A program made the position numbers and the translations under genes. From NCBI GenBank assembly GCA_910578835.1, contig CAJTSK010000039.1, forward strand, positions 1-22,146: 22,146 nucleotides of DNA, written 5' to 3'. The stretch is from an uncultured Muribaculum sp. (GTDB lineage: Bacteria > Bacteroidota > Bacteroidia > Bacteroidales > Muribaculaceae). The notes under the pieces are model-generated. The model saw only the letters and a program-made list of their open reading frames with translations, did not search any database and had not been told where the DNA came from. Shown here piece by piece: positions 7,150-16,100 of the stretch (positions within the stretch are counted from its first letter, which is position 1; every line of letters starts with the position of its first letter).

Positions 7150-9336
7150 TCAGTTGCCCATCTCCGACAGAAACTTGATGCGCATAAGCCTTATTTCCTC
7201 TTCGGAAAATTCGTTTCCAAGCTCGTTGATTGCCTCCTGAAGGTCGTCGCTCTCGCTTTCCTTGAAATAATCAAACAGGTCAAGCTGGCGGTCTTCATCC
7301 ATGATTTCGTCAAGGAAGTAATCAATGCTTATCTTTGTGCCGGAATAAACGATAGCCTCGATTTCATCAAGCAACTCGTTAAATTCAAGACCCTTGCTCT
7401 CAGCAAGCGCATCGAGCGCAATCTTACGGTCAATACCCTGGATTATGGATATTTTGAGCTTGCTTTTGTTTGCCACACTCCTTACACGGAGGTCTTCGGG
7501 GCGCTCAATCTCATTTTCCTCGACATGGGTCTTGATGACCTTGATGAAATCCTCGCCATAGCGTTTAGCCTTGCCGGCGCCTACTCCGGGGATATTCTGC
7601 AACTCTTCAAGGGTGACCGGATAGGTAGTTGCCATTGCCTCAAGCGACGGATCCTGGAATATGACATAAGTAGGAAGTTCAAGCTTCTTCGCCAATTTCT
7701 TGCGAAGGTCTTTGAGTATGTTGTATAGCTCAGGGTCTACAGCACACGCCGCCCCGCTCTTTACCACCATCTCCTCTTCTTCCTCACTGAAATCATTGTC
7801 TTCAACAATCTTAAATGACACAGGTTTCTTGTAATAATCCTTTCCTTTCTTGGTGACTTTAAGCAACCCGAAATTTTCAATGTCACGATCAATGTATCCG
7901 GCAATGATTGCCTGACGTATCACAGTATTTACTGTCTTGGCGTCAGAGCCCTGCAAACATCCGAACACTTCAAGTTCATCCTGATTGTAGGATTTCACTG
8001 TCGCTGTGTTTTTGCCAAGCATCACATCAATCACTTGCTCTGCTTTAAATTTTTCCTTAAGAGCAGTCACGGTTTCAATAACCGCACATAATTCATCTTT
8101 TGCTTCCACTTGTTTTTTAGGATTTAGACAATTGTCACAATTTCCACAGTTATCTTCAAGATATTCTTCTCCAAAATAGTGCAGGAGCGACTTGCGCCGA
8201 CATATCGATGACTCCGCATAAGAAGCAGTCTCCATAAGGAGCTGCTTGCCTATTTCCTGTTCGGCAAGAGGCTTACCCTGCATAAACTTCTCCATCTTCA
8301 GCAAGTCTTTGTTCTGATAGAAAGCGATGCAGCGCCCTTCCCCTCCGTCTCGCCCGGCGCGCCCGGTTTCCTGATAGTAGCCTTCAAGTGACTTGGGGAT
8401 ATCATAGTGAATCACAAACCTTACATCGGGCTTGTCGATACCCATGCCAAATGCTATTGTGGCAACTATCACTTCCACCTTTTCCATAAGAAAGGCGTCC
8501 TGATTGGCTGAGCGGGTCGCGCTGTCCATTCCGGCATGATAAGCAAGCGCCCTGATATTGTTAACCTTAAGAATCTCTGTCAATTCCTCCACTTTCTTAC
8601 GGCTTAGGCAGTAAATGATACCGCTCTTACCTTCCTGTGACTTTATGAATTTTATAATGTCGCGGTCGATATTTGCCGTCTTCGGGCGAACCTCGTAATA
8701 AAGATTCTTGCGGTTAAACGAAGACTTATACACAACGGCACCCTGCATTCCGAGATTCTTCTGGATGTCATGTTGCACCTTAGGAGTCGCCGTAGCGGTA
8801 AGAGCTATCACCGGGCGACGGCTAATCTCGTTGATTATAGGGCGTATGCGTCTGTATTCCGGTCGGAAATCATGCCCCCACTCCGAGATACAATGAGCCT
8901 CGTCGACAGCGTAAAATGAAATCGGCACTGTCTTTAGAAACTCGATGTTATCCTCCTTGGTCAATGATTCCGGCGCAACATAAAGCAGCTTAGTCTTTTT
9001 AGCAAGAATATCATTTTTGACTTGGTCAATCGCCGTCTTGTTGAGCGACGAGTTAAGGAAATGGGCTACATTGTCATCCTCGCTGAAATTGCGCATTGCG
9101 TCGACCTGATTTTTCATCAGTGCAATGAGAGGCGAGATGACTATAGCAGTCCCCTCCATCATGAGCGCAGGCAACTGATAACACAGGGACTTGCCGCCTC
9201 CGGTAGGCATCAACACAAAAGTGTCGTTTCCTGCCAAAAGGCTGGAAATAATCGCTTCCTGATTACCTTTAAAGGTGTCAAATCCGAAGTGCTTCTTTAA
9301 TTCCTCGATAAGTACGGGGTTCTTTGCCATGGTCAT
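7150..9336 (-). CDS. recQ: ATP-dependent DNA helicase RecQ
   Basis: This 728-residue superfamily 2 helicase (3'-5') acts in recombinational repair and fork processing. Walker A is MPTGGGKS (43-50), the DEAH box 145-148 in VDEAHCISEWGHDFRPEY, and motif VI ETGRAGRDG (323-331). The RecQ zinc site is C379, C397, C400 and C403, followed by an RQC winged helix. An HRDC domain (about 535-605) contains LQNIPGVGAGKAKRYG. A further acidic/helical C-terminal module (about 608-728) makes it longer than E. coli RecQ (about 610), as is usual in Bacteroidales. There is a second ATG two codons downstream; the first is used. It lies 36 bases after clpX, probably in the same operon. Confidence 0.96.
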   Translation of the reverse strand: MTMAKNPVLIEELKKHFGFDTFKGNQEAIISSLLAGNDTFVLMPTGGGKSLCYQLPALMMEGTAIVISPLIALMKNQVDAMRNFSEDDNVAHFLNSSLNKTAIDQVKNDILAKKTKLLYVAPESLTKEDNIEFLKTVPISFYAVDEAHCISEWGHDFRPEYRRIRPIINEISRRPVIALTATATPKVQHDIQKNLGMQGAVVYKSSFNRKNLYYEVRPKTANIDRDIIKFIKSQEGKSGIIYCLSRKKVEELTEILKVNNIRALAYHAGMDSATRSANQDAFLMEKVEVIVATIAFGMGIDKPDVRFVIHYDIPKSLEGYYQETGRAGRDGGEGRCIAFYQNKDLLKMEKFMQGKPLAEQEIGKQLLMETASYAESSICRRKSLLHYFGEEYLEDNCGNCDNCLNPKKQVEAKDELCAVIETVTALKEKFKAEQVIDVMLGKNTATVKSYNQDELEVFGCLQGSDAKTVNTVIRQAIIAGYIDRDIENFGLLKVTKKGKDYYKKPVSFKIVEDNDFSEEEEEMVVKSGAACAVDPELYNILKDLRKKLAKKLELPTYVIFQDPSLEAMATTYPVTLEELQNIPGVGAGKAKRYGEDFIKVIKTHVEENEIERPEDLRVRSVANKSKLKISIIQGIDRKIALDALAESKGLEFNELLDEIEAIVYSGTKISIDYFLDEIMDEDRQLDLFDYFKESESDDLQEAINELGNEFSEEEIRLMRIKFLSEMGN

Positions 9337-9372
9337 AAGGTTTTATCCAAGTCTTTTTTTTTGCAATATCTG

Positions 9373-10617
9373 TTATTCTGTCTTATTTATCTCAAAATTA
9401 GCTTTTTGTAGTTTTTCCAGCGCGTAATCCCTTGTAACAGTAAAGGTCTTCACGCCGGAAGATGGAACATCAAACATTGAATCAATCATTATAGTCTCCA
9501 CGATTGAACGCAACCCTCGCGCACCAAGCTTGTATTCAATGGCTTTATCCACAATCAAGTCAAGGGCGTCAGGCGCAAATTCAAGCTTGACACCATCCAT
9601 GTCGAAGAGTTTTTCGTATTGACGCACGATGGCATTCTTCGGCTCGGTGAGCACTCGACGCAGGGCATCCCGGTCAAGCGGCTCAAGATTGGTGAGTATC
9701 GGCAGACGTCCGATTATCTCGGGTATGAGTCCAAACGACTTGAGGTCTTGAGGCGCAACAAACTTCAGGTAATTTTCGCGTTGCACTCTCTGTCGTGCGG
9801 GGTCGGTCGAATATCCAACTACGTGGGTGTTAAGTCGATGGGCTATCTTCTGCTCGATACCGTCAAACGCACCGCCACATATAAATAGTATATTTTTGGT
9901 GTCAACCGGAATCATGCGCTGCTCGGGATGCTTCCTGCCTCCTTGGGGCGGCACATTTACGACTGAGCCTTCAAGAAGCTTCAGCAAGCCTTGCTGCACG
10001 CCTTCTCCGCTGACATCACGTGTAATCGAGGGATTGTCGCCTTTACGGGCTATCTTATCAATCTCGTCAATAAACACTATACCCTTCTCCGCTTTTGCCA
10101 CGTCATAGTCAGCTACCTGAAGCAGACGCGTGAGAAGGCTCTCGATATCTTCTCCAACATATCCCGCCTGAGTCAGCACCGTGGCGTCAACTATCGTGAA
10201 CGGCACGTCAAGCATGCGGGCGATAGTCTTGGCAAGAAGGGTCTTGCCGGTGCCGGTGGGACCAACAAGTATTACATTGCTTTTCTCTATGTCTACATCA
10301 TCATTCTTGTCCTGGGCAAGACGCTTGTAGTGGTTGTAAACAGCCACAGAGAGATATTTCTTTGCTTCGTCTTGTCCGATGACATACTGATTAAGATAGT
10401 CGTAGATTTCCTTTGGCTTGGGAACAGAGTCCATCTTGGTTGGCTCAGCTGTCTTGGCCTGTTCCTTGTAATCATGCAGAATGCCGTTGATGGTTTCCAC
10501 GCAGTCGGAACAGATGTAGACACCGGCCGCTCCTGCCGACGGCACGAGCACATCCGCCATGTCGGCCGGACGCCCGCAGAAAGAGCATTGCGCTTGTTCT
10601 GTCTTTTTCTTTGCCAT
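9373..10617 (-). CDS. clpX: ATP-dependent Clp protease ATP-binding subunit ClpX
   Basis: This 414-residue AAA+ unfoldase feeds tagged proteins into ClpP. The N-terminal zinc domain uses C11, C14, C36 and C39. Walker A is GPTGTGKT (119-126), Walker B VFIDEIDK (181-188), the pore loop GYVG (152-155) and sensor 2 GARGLR (365-370). The ClpP-docking tripeptide, IGF in E. coli, corresponds to VGY (267-269). It lies 15 bases after clpP and ahead of recQ. Complete and normal in length. Confidence 0.97.
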   Translation of the reverse strand: MAKKKTEQAQCSFCGRPADMADVLVPSAGAAGVYICSDCVETINGILHDYKEQAKTAEPTKMDSVPKPKEIYDYLNQYVIGQDEAKKYLSVAVYNHYKRLAQDKNDDVDIEKSNVILVGPTGTGKTLLAKTIARMLDVPFTIVDATVLTQAGYVGEDIESLLTRLLQVADYDVAKAEKGIVFIDEIDKIARKGDNPSITRDVSGEGVQQGLLKLLEGSVVNVPPQGGRKHPEQRMIPVDTKNILFICGGAFDGIEQKIAHRLNTHVVGYSTDPARQRVQRENYLKFVAPQDLKSFGLIPEIIGRLPILTNLEPLDRDALRRVLTEPKNAIVRQYEKLFDMDGVKLEFAPDALDLIVDKAIEYKLGARGLRSIVETIMIDSMFDVPSSGVKTFTVTRDYALEKLQKANFEINKTE

Positions 10618-10632
10618 AATCAGCGTTATCGA

Positions 10633-11322
10633 TTATTTGTTGGCTTTAACAAGTACCTTGTCAATCATTCCATATTGCTTTGCCTCTTCAGCTGTCATCC
10701 AGTAGTCGCGGTCAGAATCGCGTTCTACCTTTTCAAACGGCTGTCCCGAGTGGTCGGCGATGATGGTATAAAGTTCCTTCTTCAGCTTCTGGATTTCACG
10801 GGCAGTAATCTCGATATCAGATGCCTGTCCCTGAGCGCCACCCATAGGCTGGTGAATCATCACACGCGAATGTTGCAACGCGAAACGCTTGCCCTTTTCT
10901 CCCGACACAAGCAATACGGCAGCCATAGAAGCAGCCATGCCTGTACAGATGGTAGCCACGTCGCTTGATATGTACTGCATTGTGTCATATATGCCGAGAC
11001 CTGCATATACCGAGCCGCCGGGTGAATTGATATAGATAGACACATCTTTTCCGGGGTCGGAAGTGTCGAGATAAAGCAATTGAGCCTGTATCACATTAGC
11101 TGTATAGTCGTTTACGTCTGTGCCAAGGAAGATGATGCGGTCCATCATAAGACGGGAGAACACGTCCATCTGCGCGATGTTAAGCTGGCGCTCCTCTATA
11201 ATTGTAGGAGAGATATAGCTTGACGTGATGTTGGCCGCACCGGTAGCCGCAATATATTGGTCAAGCGCGAGCCCGTTCATGCCCAAATGCTTGACAGCAT
11301 AGTTTCTAAAATCGTTATTCAT
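10633..11322 (-). CDS. clpP: ATP-dependent Clp protease proteolytic subunit
   Basis: This 229-residue serine peptidase forms the ClpP barrel. The catalytic triad is S132 (GMAASMAA), H157 (MIHQPMGG) and D206 (SDRDYWM). NSPGGSV (99-105) forms the oxyanion/substrate strand. The N-terminus is roughly 20-30 residues longer than in E. coli ClpP, probably a processed propeptide. An internal ATG at residue 15 is an alternative start. A good promoter lies just upstream, so clpP-clpX-recQ can be expressed independently of tig. Confidence 0.97.
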   Translation of the reverse strand: MNNDFRNYAVKHLGMNGLALDQYIAATGAANITSSYISPTIIEERQLNIAQMDVFSRLMMDRIIFLGTDVNDYTANVIQAQLLYLDTSDPGKDVSIYINSPGGSVYAGLGIYDTMQYISSDVATICTGMAASMAAVLLVSGEKGKRFALQHSRVMIHQPMGGAQGQASDIEITAREIQKLKKELYTIIADHSGQPFEKVERDSDRDYWMTAEEAKQYGMIDKVLVKANK

Positions 11323-11352
11323 AATTCATCTTTCGATTATTTGTTTGCTATT

Positions 11353-11385
11353 CAAAGATACAAAATAAAATCATGTCCATGCAAA
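11353..11385 (-). promoter_or_regulatory. Promoter for clpP-clpX-recQ
   Basis: Reading leftward: TTTG (11385-11382), a 21-base spacer, then TATCTTTG (11360-11353), matching the Bacteroidota TAnnTTTG -7 consensus. It lies about 30 bases upstream of the clpP ATG. The spacer is one base longer than in three of the other promoters here. Confidence 0.7.
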
Positions 11386-11420
11386 TTTTTCGAGAATAAT
11401 ATTTTTTGCAGGGATGCAAA

Positions 11421-11454
11421 ATTAACGGGCGGCACTAAAGTGACGCCCGTTAAT
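11421..11454 (-). terminator. Hairpin after tig
   Basis: A perfect 11-bp stem (ATTAACGGGCG at 11421-11431, complement at 11444-11454) lies 22 bases past the tig stop. Reading leftward only a short AATTTTG run follows, so termination may be partial and some tig transcripts could run into clpP. Confidence 0.65.
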
Positions 11455-11476
11455 ATGATATCGTAAGTAGACCTGT

Positions 11477-12835
11477 TTACTTTGAAGCGATTTCTTTAAA
11501 TTCGTCAAGCGACACTTCCTTGTTGTCGACAGTGACCTTCTCCTTGATTGCAGAGAAGAGCTTGATGTCGCCAACTTCTTCCACGATACGCGGACGATAA
11601 TTCTTGTCAGCAAGAATACGCTTTGCATAGTCGGTAAGAGTCTCGTCATCCATGTTGGTCATGCCATACTGTGCAAACTGCATGGCTGCGATAACTTTGG
11701 CATGGTTGATAAGATCCTGTTCGTCAATCTTGATTTCGCAGATTGCGCCAAGACGCTCCTTGATGAGCTGCCACTTGAGACCCGGCTCCATCTTCACATA
11801 CTCTTCGTCGATGTTTTCTTCGGTAAGACCTTCGTTGCGACGAACAAGCCATTTCTTCAATACTTCTGCGGGAAGTTCCATGTTGCCATACTTCTCAAGC
11901 ATAGCCTTTTCGGTGTCTACACGGAAAAGCATCTCGCTGTTGCGTGCAAGTTCACGGGCAATCATATCCTTCACACCTGCACGATACTCCTCTTCGTTGT
12001 GAGCCTTGTCCTTGCCGAGTACATTGTCATAAAGCTCCTGTCCAAGTTCTGCAGGACGAAGCACGATGATTTCTGATATGGCAAGCTCGAAGTCACCCTT
12101 TACGTCAGCAGCCTTATCTTTATCTACGCCAAGCATTGAGGCAAGCTCCGCAGGGTTGCCTTCGCAGGTCTTCCAGGGATTGAACACGACCTTGTCATTG
12201 ACCTTCTTGCCGACAAACTTGTCAGCTTCAGCCTTATCCTTGAAATACATGGGAGCAACAATGCCGTTAAGCATCTGGATAGCATCATCAGAAGTTTTCA
12301 CGGTGCCATCTTCATTAAGCTCCATGATTGAACCCTTTACAAGAGCATTAGGCTCTACTTCCTCTCCGGGCACCTGTGCGCCGAAACGCTCGCGGAAATG
12401 CTTGTCCTGTTCGTCAATCATCTCGTCGGTAACGGTGATTGTGTAGTAAGGCAGCTGAACCTCTTTGTCAAGTGTCACGTTAAGATCGGGCACGAGAGCA
12501 AGCTCATACTGGAAAGTGAAGTCTTTTTCATTCTTAAGGTCAAGTTCCTTAACTTCTACGGGCACCGGTTCACCAAGCACAGCAAGTTTGTTGTCACGGA
12601 TATAGTTTACGACAGCCTCGTACACCTCGTTGTTGATTACGTCGCTTGTCACTTGCTTTCCGAAACGGCGGTTAAGCTCACCGAAAGGCACGTGTCCCTG
12701 ACGGAATCCGGGGATGGCATGTTTCTTACCGATTTCTTTAAGCTCCTTTACGACTTTATCCTTATAGTCGTTTTCTTCGATGGCAACAGTCAGCTTTACG
12801 CTTACATTGCCGGTCTTTTCCTGTGATATGTTCAT
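11477..12835 (-). CDS. tig: Trigger factor, ribosome-associated chaperone
   Basis: This 452-residue chaperone binds nascent chains at the ribosome exit. The N-terminal domain carries the ribosome-binding signature GFRQGHVP (43-50). The central region (about 150-250) occupies the place of the FKBP-like PPIase domain but has weak similarity to the classic motif, as in Bacteroidota. A long helical C-terminal cradle follows. It heads the tig-clpP-clpX cluster found in many bacteria. Two candidate promoters lie upstream: a standard TAnnTTTG type, and a sigma-54-like element. Confidence 0.93.
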   Translation of the reverse strand: MNISQEKTGNVSVKLTVAIEENDYKDKVVKELKEIGKKHAIPGFRQGHVPFGELNRRFGKQVTSDVINNEVYEAVVNYIRDNKLAVLGEPVPVEVKELDLKNEKDFTFQYELALVPDLNVTLDKEVQLPYYTITVTDEMIDEQDKHFRERFGAQVPGEEVEPNALVKGSIMELNEDGTVKTSDDAIQMLNGIVAPMYFKDKAEADKFVGKKVNDKVVFNPWKTCEGNPAELASMLGVDKDKAADVKGDFELAISEIIVLRPAELGQELYDNVLGKDKAHNEEEYRAGVKDMIARELARNSEMLFRVDTEKAMLEKYGNMELPAEVLKKWLVRRNEGLTEENIDEEYVKMEPGLKWQLIKERLGAICEIKIDEQDLINHAKVIAAMQFAQYGMTNMDDETLTDYAKRILADKNYRPRIVEEVGDIKLFSAIKEKVTVDNKEVSLDEFKEIASK

Positions 12836-12875
12836 AATTTAAAGTATGATTATTCTGTTATAACGTCTATTGTAA

Positions 12876-12892
12876 TGCAAAAGTCGTGCCAA
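12876..12892 (-). promoter_or_regulatory. Sigma-54-like -24/-12 element upstream of tig
   Basis: Reading leftward, TTGGCACGACTTTTGCA matches the sigma-54 consensus YTGGCACG-N4-TTGCW at every defined base. Exactly 10 bases separate the invariant GG and GC. Initiation would fall near 12866, about 30 bases before the tig ATG. It lies inside the leader expected from the TAnnTTTG promoter at 12928. Its GGCAC also pairs with an upstream GTGCC (12908-12904 leftward) in a 5-bp hairpin, so it might be part of an RNA structure instead. Function is not shown. Confidence 0.35.
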
Positions 12893-12927
12893 AAACAGTT
12901 AAAGGCACTCTTTTAATTTTACGCCTG

Positions 12928-12959
12928 CAAAATTATACATAATATGATAAAATCCCAAA
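12928..12959 (-). promoter_or_regulatory. Bacteroidota promoter for tig
   Basis: Reading leftward: TTTG (12959-12956), a 20-base spacer, then TAATTTTG (12935-12928). Both elements match the consensus. The predicted leader to the tig ATG is about 85 bases, the longest in the window. Confidence 0.7.
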
Positions 12960-13126
12960 TAATGGGACTGACTAAATTACCGGCGACCGTCACAGGAGGC
13001 GATGTAAACCCGGCAGACTCTCCCCCATTGAGGCAAATATCCTTCACTTAGGGGCACCGTTAAAGTGCTGACAAATATCGGCGAACATGCCAGAAAGCGA
13101 ATGAGGGGATATTTTACCCGGTTTTA
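12960..13126. other. Divergent intergenic spacer between the tig and purL promoters
   Basis: About 167 bases lie between the two outward-facing promoters and hold no convincing gene. CAAATATC occurs twice in direct orientation (13034-13041 and 13072-13079). GCAC-cgttaaa-GTGC (13054-13068) can form a 4-bp hairpin. AGGAGG with ATG-TAA follows at 12994-13007. None matches a riboswitch or operator that I recognise. Confidence 0.5.
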
Positions 13127-13158
13127 TTGTATATTTACGGTGATTTTTACTAATTTTG
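13127..13158 (+). promoter_or_regulatory. Bacteroidota promoter for purL-purF
   Basis: TTG (13127-13129), a 21-base spacer, then TAATTTTG (13151-13158), an exact TAnnTTTG element. The start would be near 13165, giving a leader of about 30 bases before the purL ATG. Confidence 0.7.
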
Positions 13159-13194
13159 CAGCATAAACCAATCACTTAATAACTGAATCAACAT

Positions 13195-16100
13195 ATGGTT
13201 GTTTTCTTCAAAAAAGGTGCCAGTCACATTATCGCGGTGGAGACATCACAGCGATTCTGCGATGACGACCTCAAGAAGCTTTCATGGCTATTCGGTGGAG
13301 CCACCCCCTTGTCGTCTACATCTCTTAAAGGACGTTTCGTGGGTCCCCGACGCGAGATGATCACCCCCTGGAGTACTAACGCAGTGGAAATCACCCAGAA
13401 CATGGGTCTTTCCGGAATCACACGAATCGAAGAATTCTGGCGCACGACTGCAGAGAAACCGGAATTTGACAAGATGCTTCAGCGCGTTTACGACGGGCTT
13501 AACAGCAAGATATTTGCAGTTGACAAGACTCCCGACCCGATTGTGTATATCGAGGATATCTCTGAATACAACAAAAAAGAGGGTCTTGCTCTTAGCCCCG
13601 ACGAAGAGCAGTATCTCCGTGACCTTAGCACAAAGCTCGGACGCCCGCTGACCGACAGCGAGGTGTTTGGATTCTCTCAGGTCAATTCAGAACACTGCCG
13701 TCACAAGATTTTCAACGGCACATTTATTATAGACGGAGAGGAAAAGCCGTCGTCACTGTTCAAGCTTATCAAAAAGACCTCACAGGTCAACCCCAATAAG
13801 CTCGTATCGGCATATAAAGACAATGTAGCATTTATAAAGGGTCCGAAGATTGACCAGTTCTATCCGGTCAACCCTGACAGACCTGACTATTTTGACATAA
13901 AGGATGTCAATACTGTTATATCTCTTAAAGCAGAGACCCACAACTTCCCCACCACCGTTGAGCCTTTTAACGGAGCGGCAACAGGTACAGGAGGTGAAAT
14001 TCGTGACCGTCTCGGCGGAGGTAAGGCAAGTCTTCCTATAGCAGGTACGGCAGTCTACATGACATCTTATCCGCGCATGACTCCGGAACACCGTTGGGAA
14101 ATGATGATGGATCCGCGCGCATGGCTTTACCAGACTCCGTGCGACATACTCATCAAGGCATCCAACGGCGCGTCTGACTTCGGAAACAAATTCGGACAGC
14201 CGCTTATCTGCGGTTCACTCCTTACTTTCGAGCATGACGAAAATGGCAAGAAGTATGCCTACGACAAGGTTATCATGCTTGCCGGCGGTGTAGGATTCGC
14301 AGCAAAGAAAGATGCCATCAAAGGCGAGCCGGAAGCAGGAGAAAAGGTTATCGTCATGGGCGGTGACAACTATCGTATCGGCATGGGCGGCGGTGCTGTT
14401 TCTTCGGTTGAGACAGGTCAATATGACAACTCTATCGAGCTTAACGCAGTGCAGCGTGCCAACCCTGAGATGCAGAAGCGCGTTAGCAATGTGATACGCG
14501 CGCTCGCAGAAAGCGACAACAACCCCATCATCTCTATACATGACCACGGCGCAGGCGGTCACTTGAACGCATTGTCAGAGCTTGTCGAGTCGACAGGTGG
14601 CAAGATTGAAATAGGTTCACTCCCCATCGGCGACAAGACTCTTTCTGCCAAGGAAATCGTGGGCAACGAGAGCCAGGAGCGCATGGGTATGGTCATCAAA
14701 GAGAAAGACATTGAATATGTGCGCCGTGTCGCAGAGCGTGAGCGCGCACCGTTCTATGTAGTCGGAGAGACCACCGGTGATGACCGTTTCGTGTTTGAGC
14801 AGCCCGACGGCGTTAAGCCTATCGACCTTGCGATGGCTGACATGTTTGGCAATTCACCCAAGACCGTGATGACTGACTCTACTGTAGTCACTACATATAA
14901 AGATGTAGAATACGACGAGTCTAAAATCAATGAGTATGTAGTAAATGTACTCGGGCTTGAAGCCGTGGCTTGTAAAGACTGGCTTACCAACAAGGTTGAC
15001 CGTTCGGTAACCGGCAAGATTGCCCGTCAGCAGTGCCAGGGTGAAATCCAGCTGCCACTTAGCGACTGTGGCGTAGTGGCGCTTGACTACAAAGGAAAGG
15101 CCGGTATAGCCACTTCAATAGGTCATGCACCTCAGACCGCACTTGTTGATTCAGCGAAGGGTTCGGTGATGGCTGTCGCAGAAGCGCTTACCAATATCGT
15201 CATGGCACCGTTGAGCGATGGCATAAAGGGCATTTCACTAAGCGCCAACTGGATGTGGCCGTGCAAAAACCCCGGAGAAGACGCAGCTCTTTACCGTGCA
15301 GTGGAAGCATGTAGCGACTTTGCGTGTGCGCTCGGCATCAATATCCCGACAGGAAAAGACAGCCTTTCAATGACCCAGAAATATGGCGATGACAAGGTGT
15401 TTGCTCCCGGAACAGTCATTATATCGGCAGCCGGCGAGGTCAGCGATGTAAGAAAGACCGTATCTCCGGTACTTCAACCTAAAAAATCCACATTATATTA
15501 TATAGACTTCTCGGGCGAGGAGCTTAAGCTTGGTGGCTCGGCATTTGCACAGACCTTAAACCGTCTTGGCAAGGAAGTGCCCTCGGTTAAAGATCCCGCA
15601 CAATTTGTCAAGACATTTGACGCAGTGCAGAAGCTTGTCAAGAGCAAAGCCCTTCTTGCCGCCCACGACGTGTCGGCAGGAGGTCTTGTCACTACCCTTC
15701 TTGAGATGTGTTTTGCCAACGTCAACGGTGGTATTGAGTTTAACGCCGATGCATTTGAAACTCTTGGCGAAACCGACCTCGTGAAGATTCTGTTTGCTGA
15801 AAACCCGGCGTTGGTAATCCAGGTTGCCGATTCAAAGGCAGAAAAGGTAGAAGCTGTGTTGACCGAGGCTGGTGCGCGCTTCTGCGCGATTGGTGTTCCT
15901 GCAAAAGAGCGAGTAATCGAAATCAGCCACAACGGTGCAGAGCGTCTTCTCGTAATAGACGAGTTGCGCGATGCATGGTTCTACTCTTCTTACCTGATGG
16001 ACTCTGTACAGAGCGGTGAGAAGTGTGCCCGTGAACGTTTCGAGAACTATAAAAAGCAGCCTATCAGATATCGTTTCCCGAAAGGCTTCGACGGCAAGCT

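Noticed and set aside
9354..9362. Run of nine T between recQ and clpX as a phase-variation tract or terminator
   Set aside because: For the leftward genes it reads as A-run, has no hairpin, and is intergenic in a housekeeping operon.
9991..10968. 325-codon open frame antisense to clpX and clpP
   Set aside because: It covers two unambiguous genes on the other strand and its translation lacks domain character.
12994..13007. AGGAGG followed by ATG-TAA, a start-stop element
   Set aside because: Bacteroidota rarely use Shine-Dalgarno initiation and nothing else supports a leader here; likely chance.
12944..13051. 35-codon frame in the tig-purL gap
   Set aside because: No homology or motif, and its start overlaps the tig promoter region; not supported as a gene.
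12836..13194. Replication origin at the point where gene direction switches
   Set aside because: No DnaA-box cluster, no dnaA, dnaN or rpmH nearby, and the divergent promoters explain the layout.
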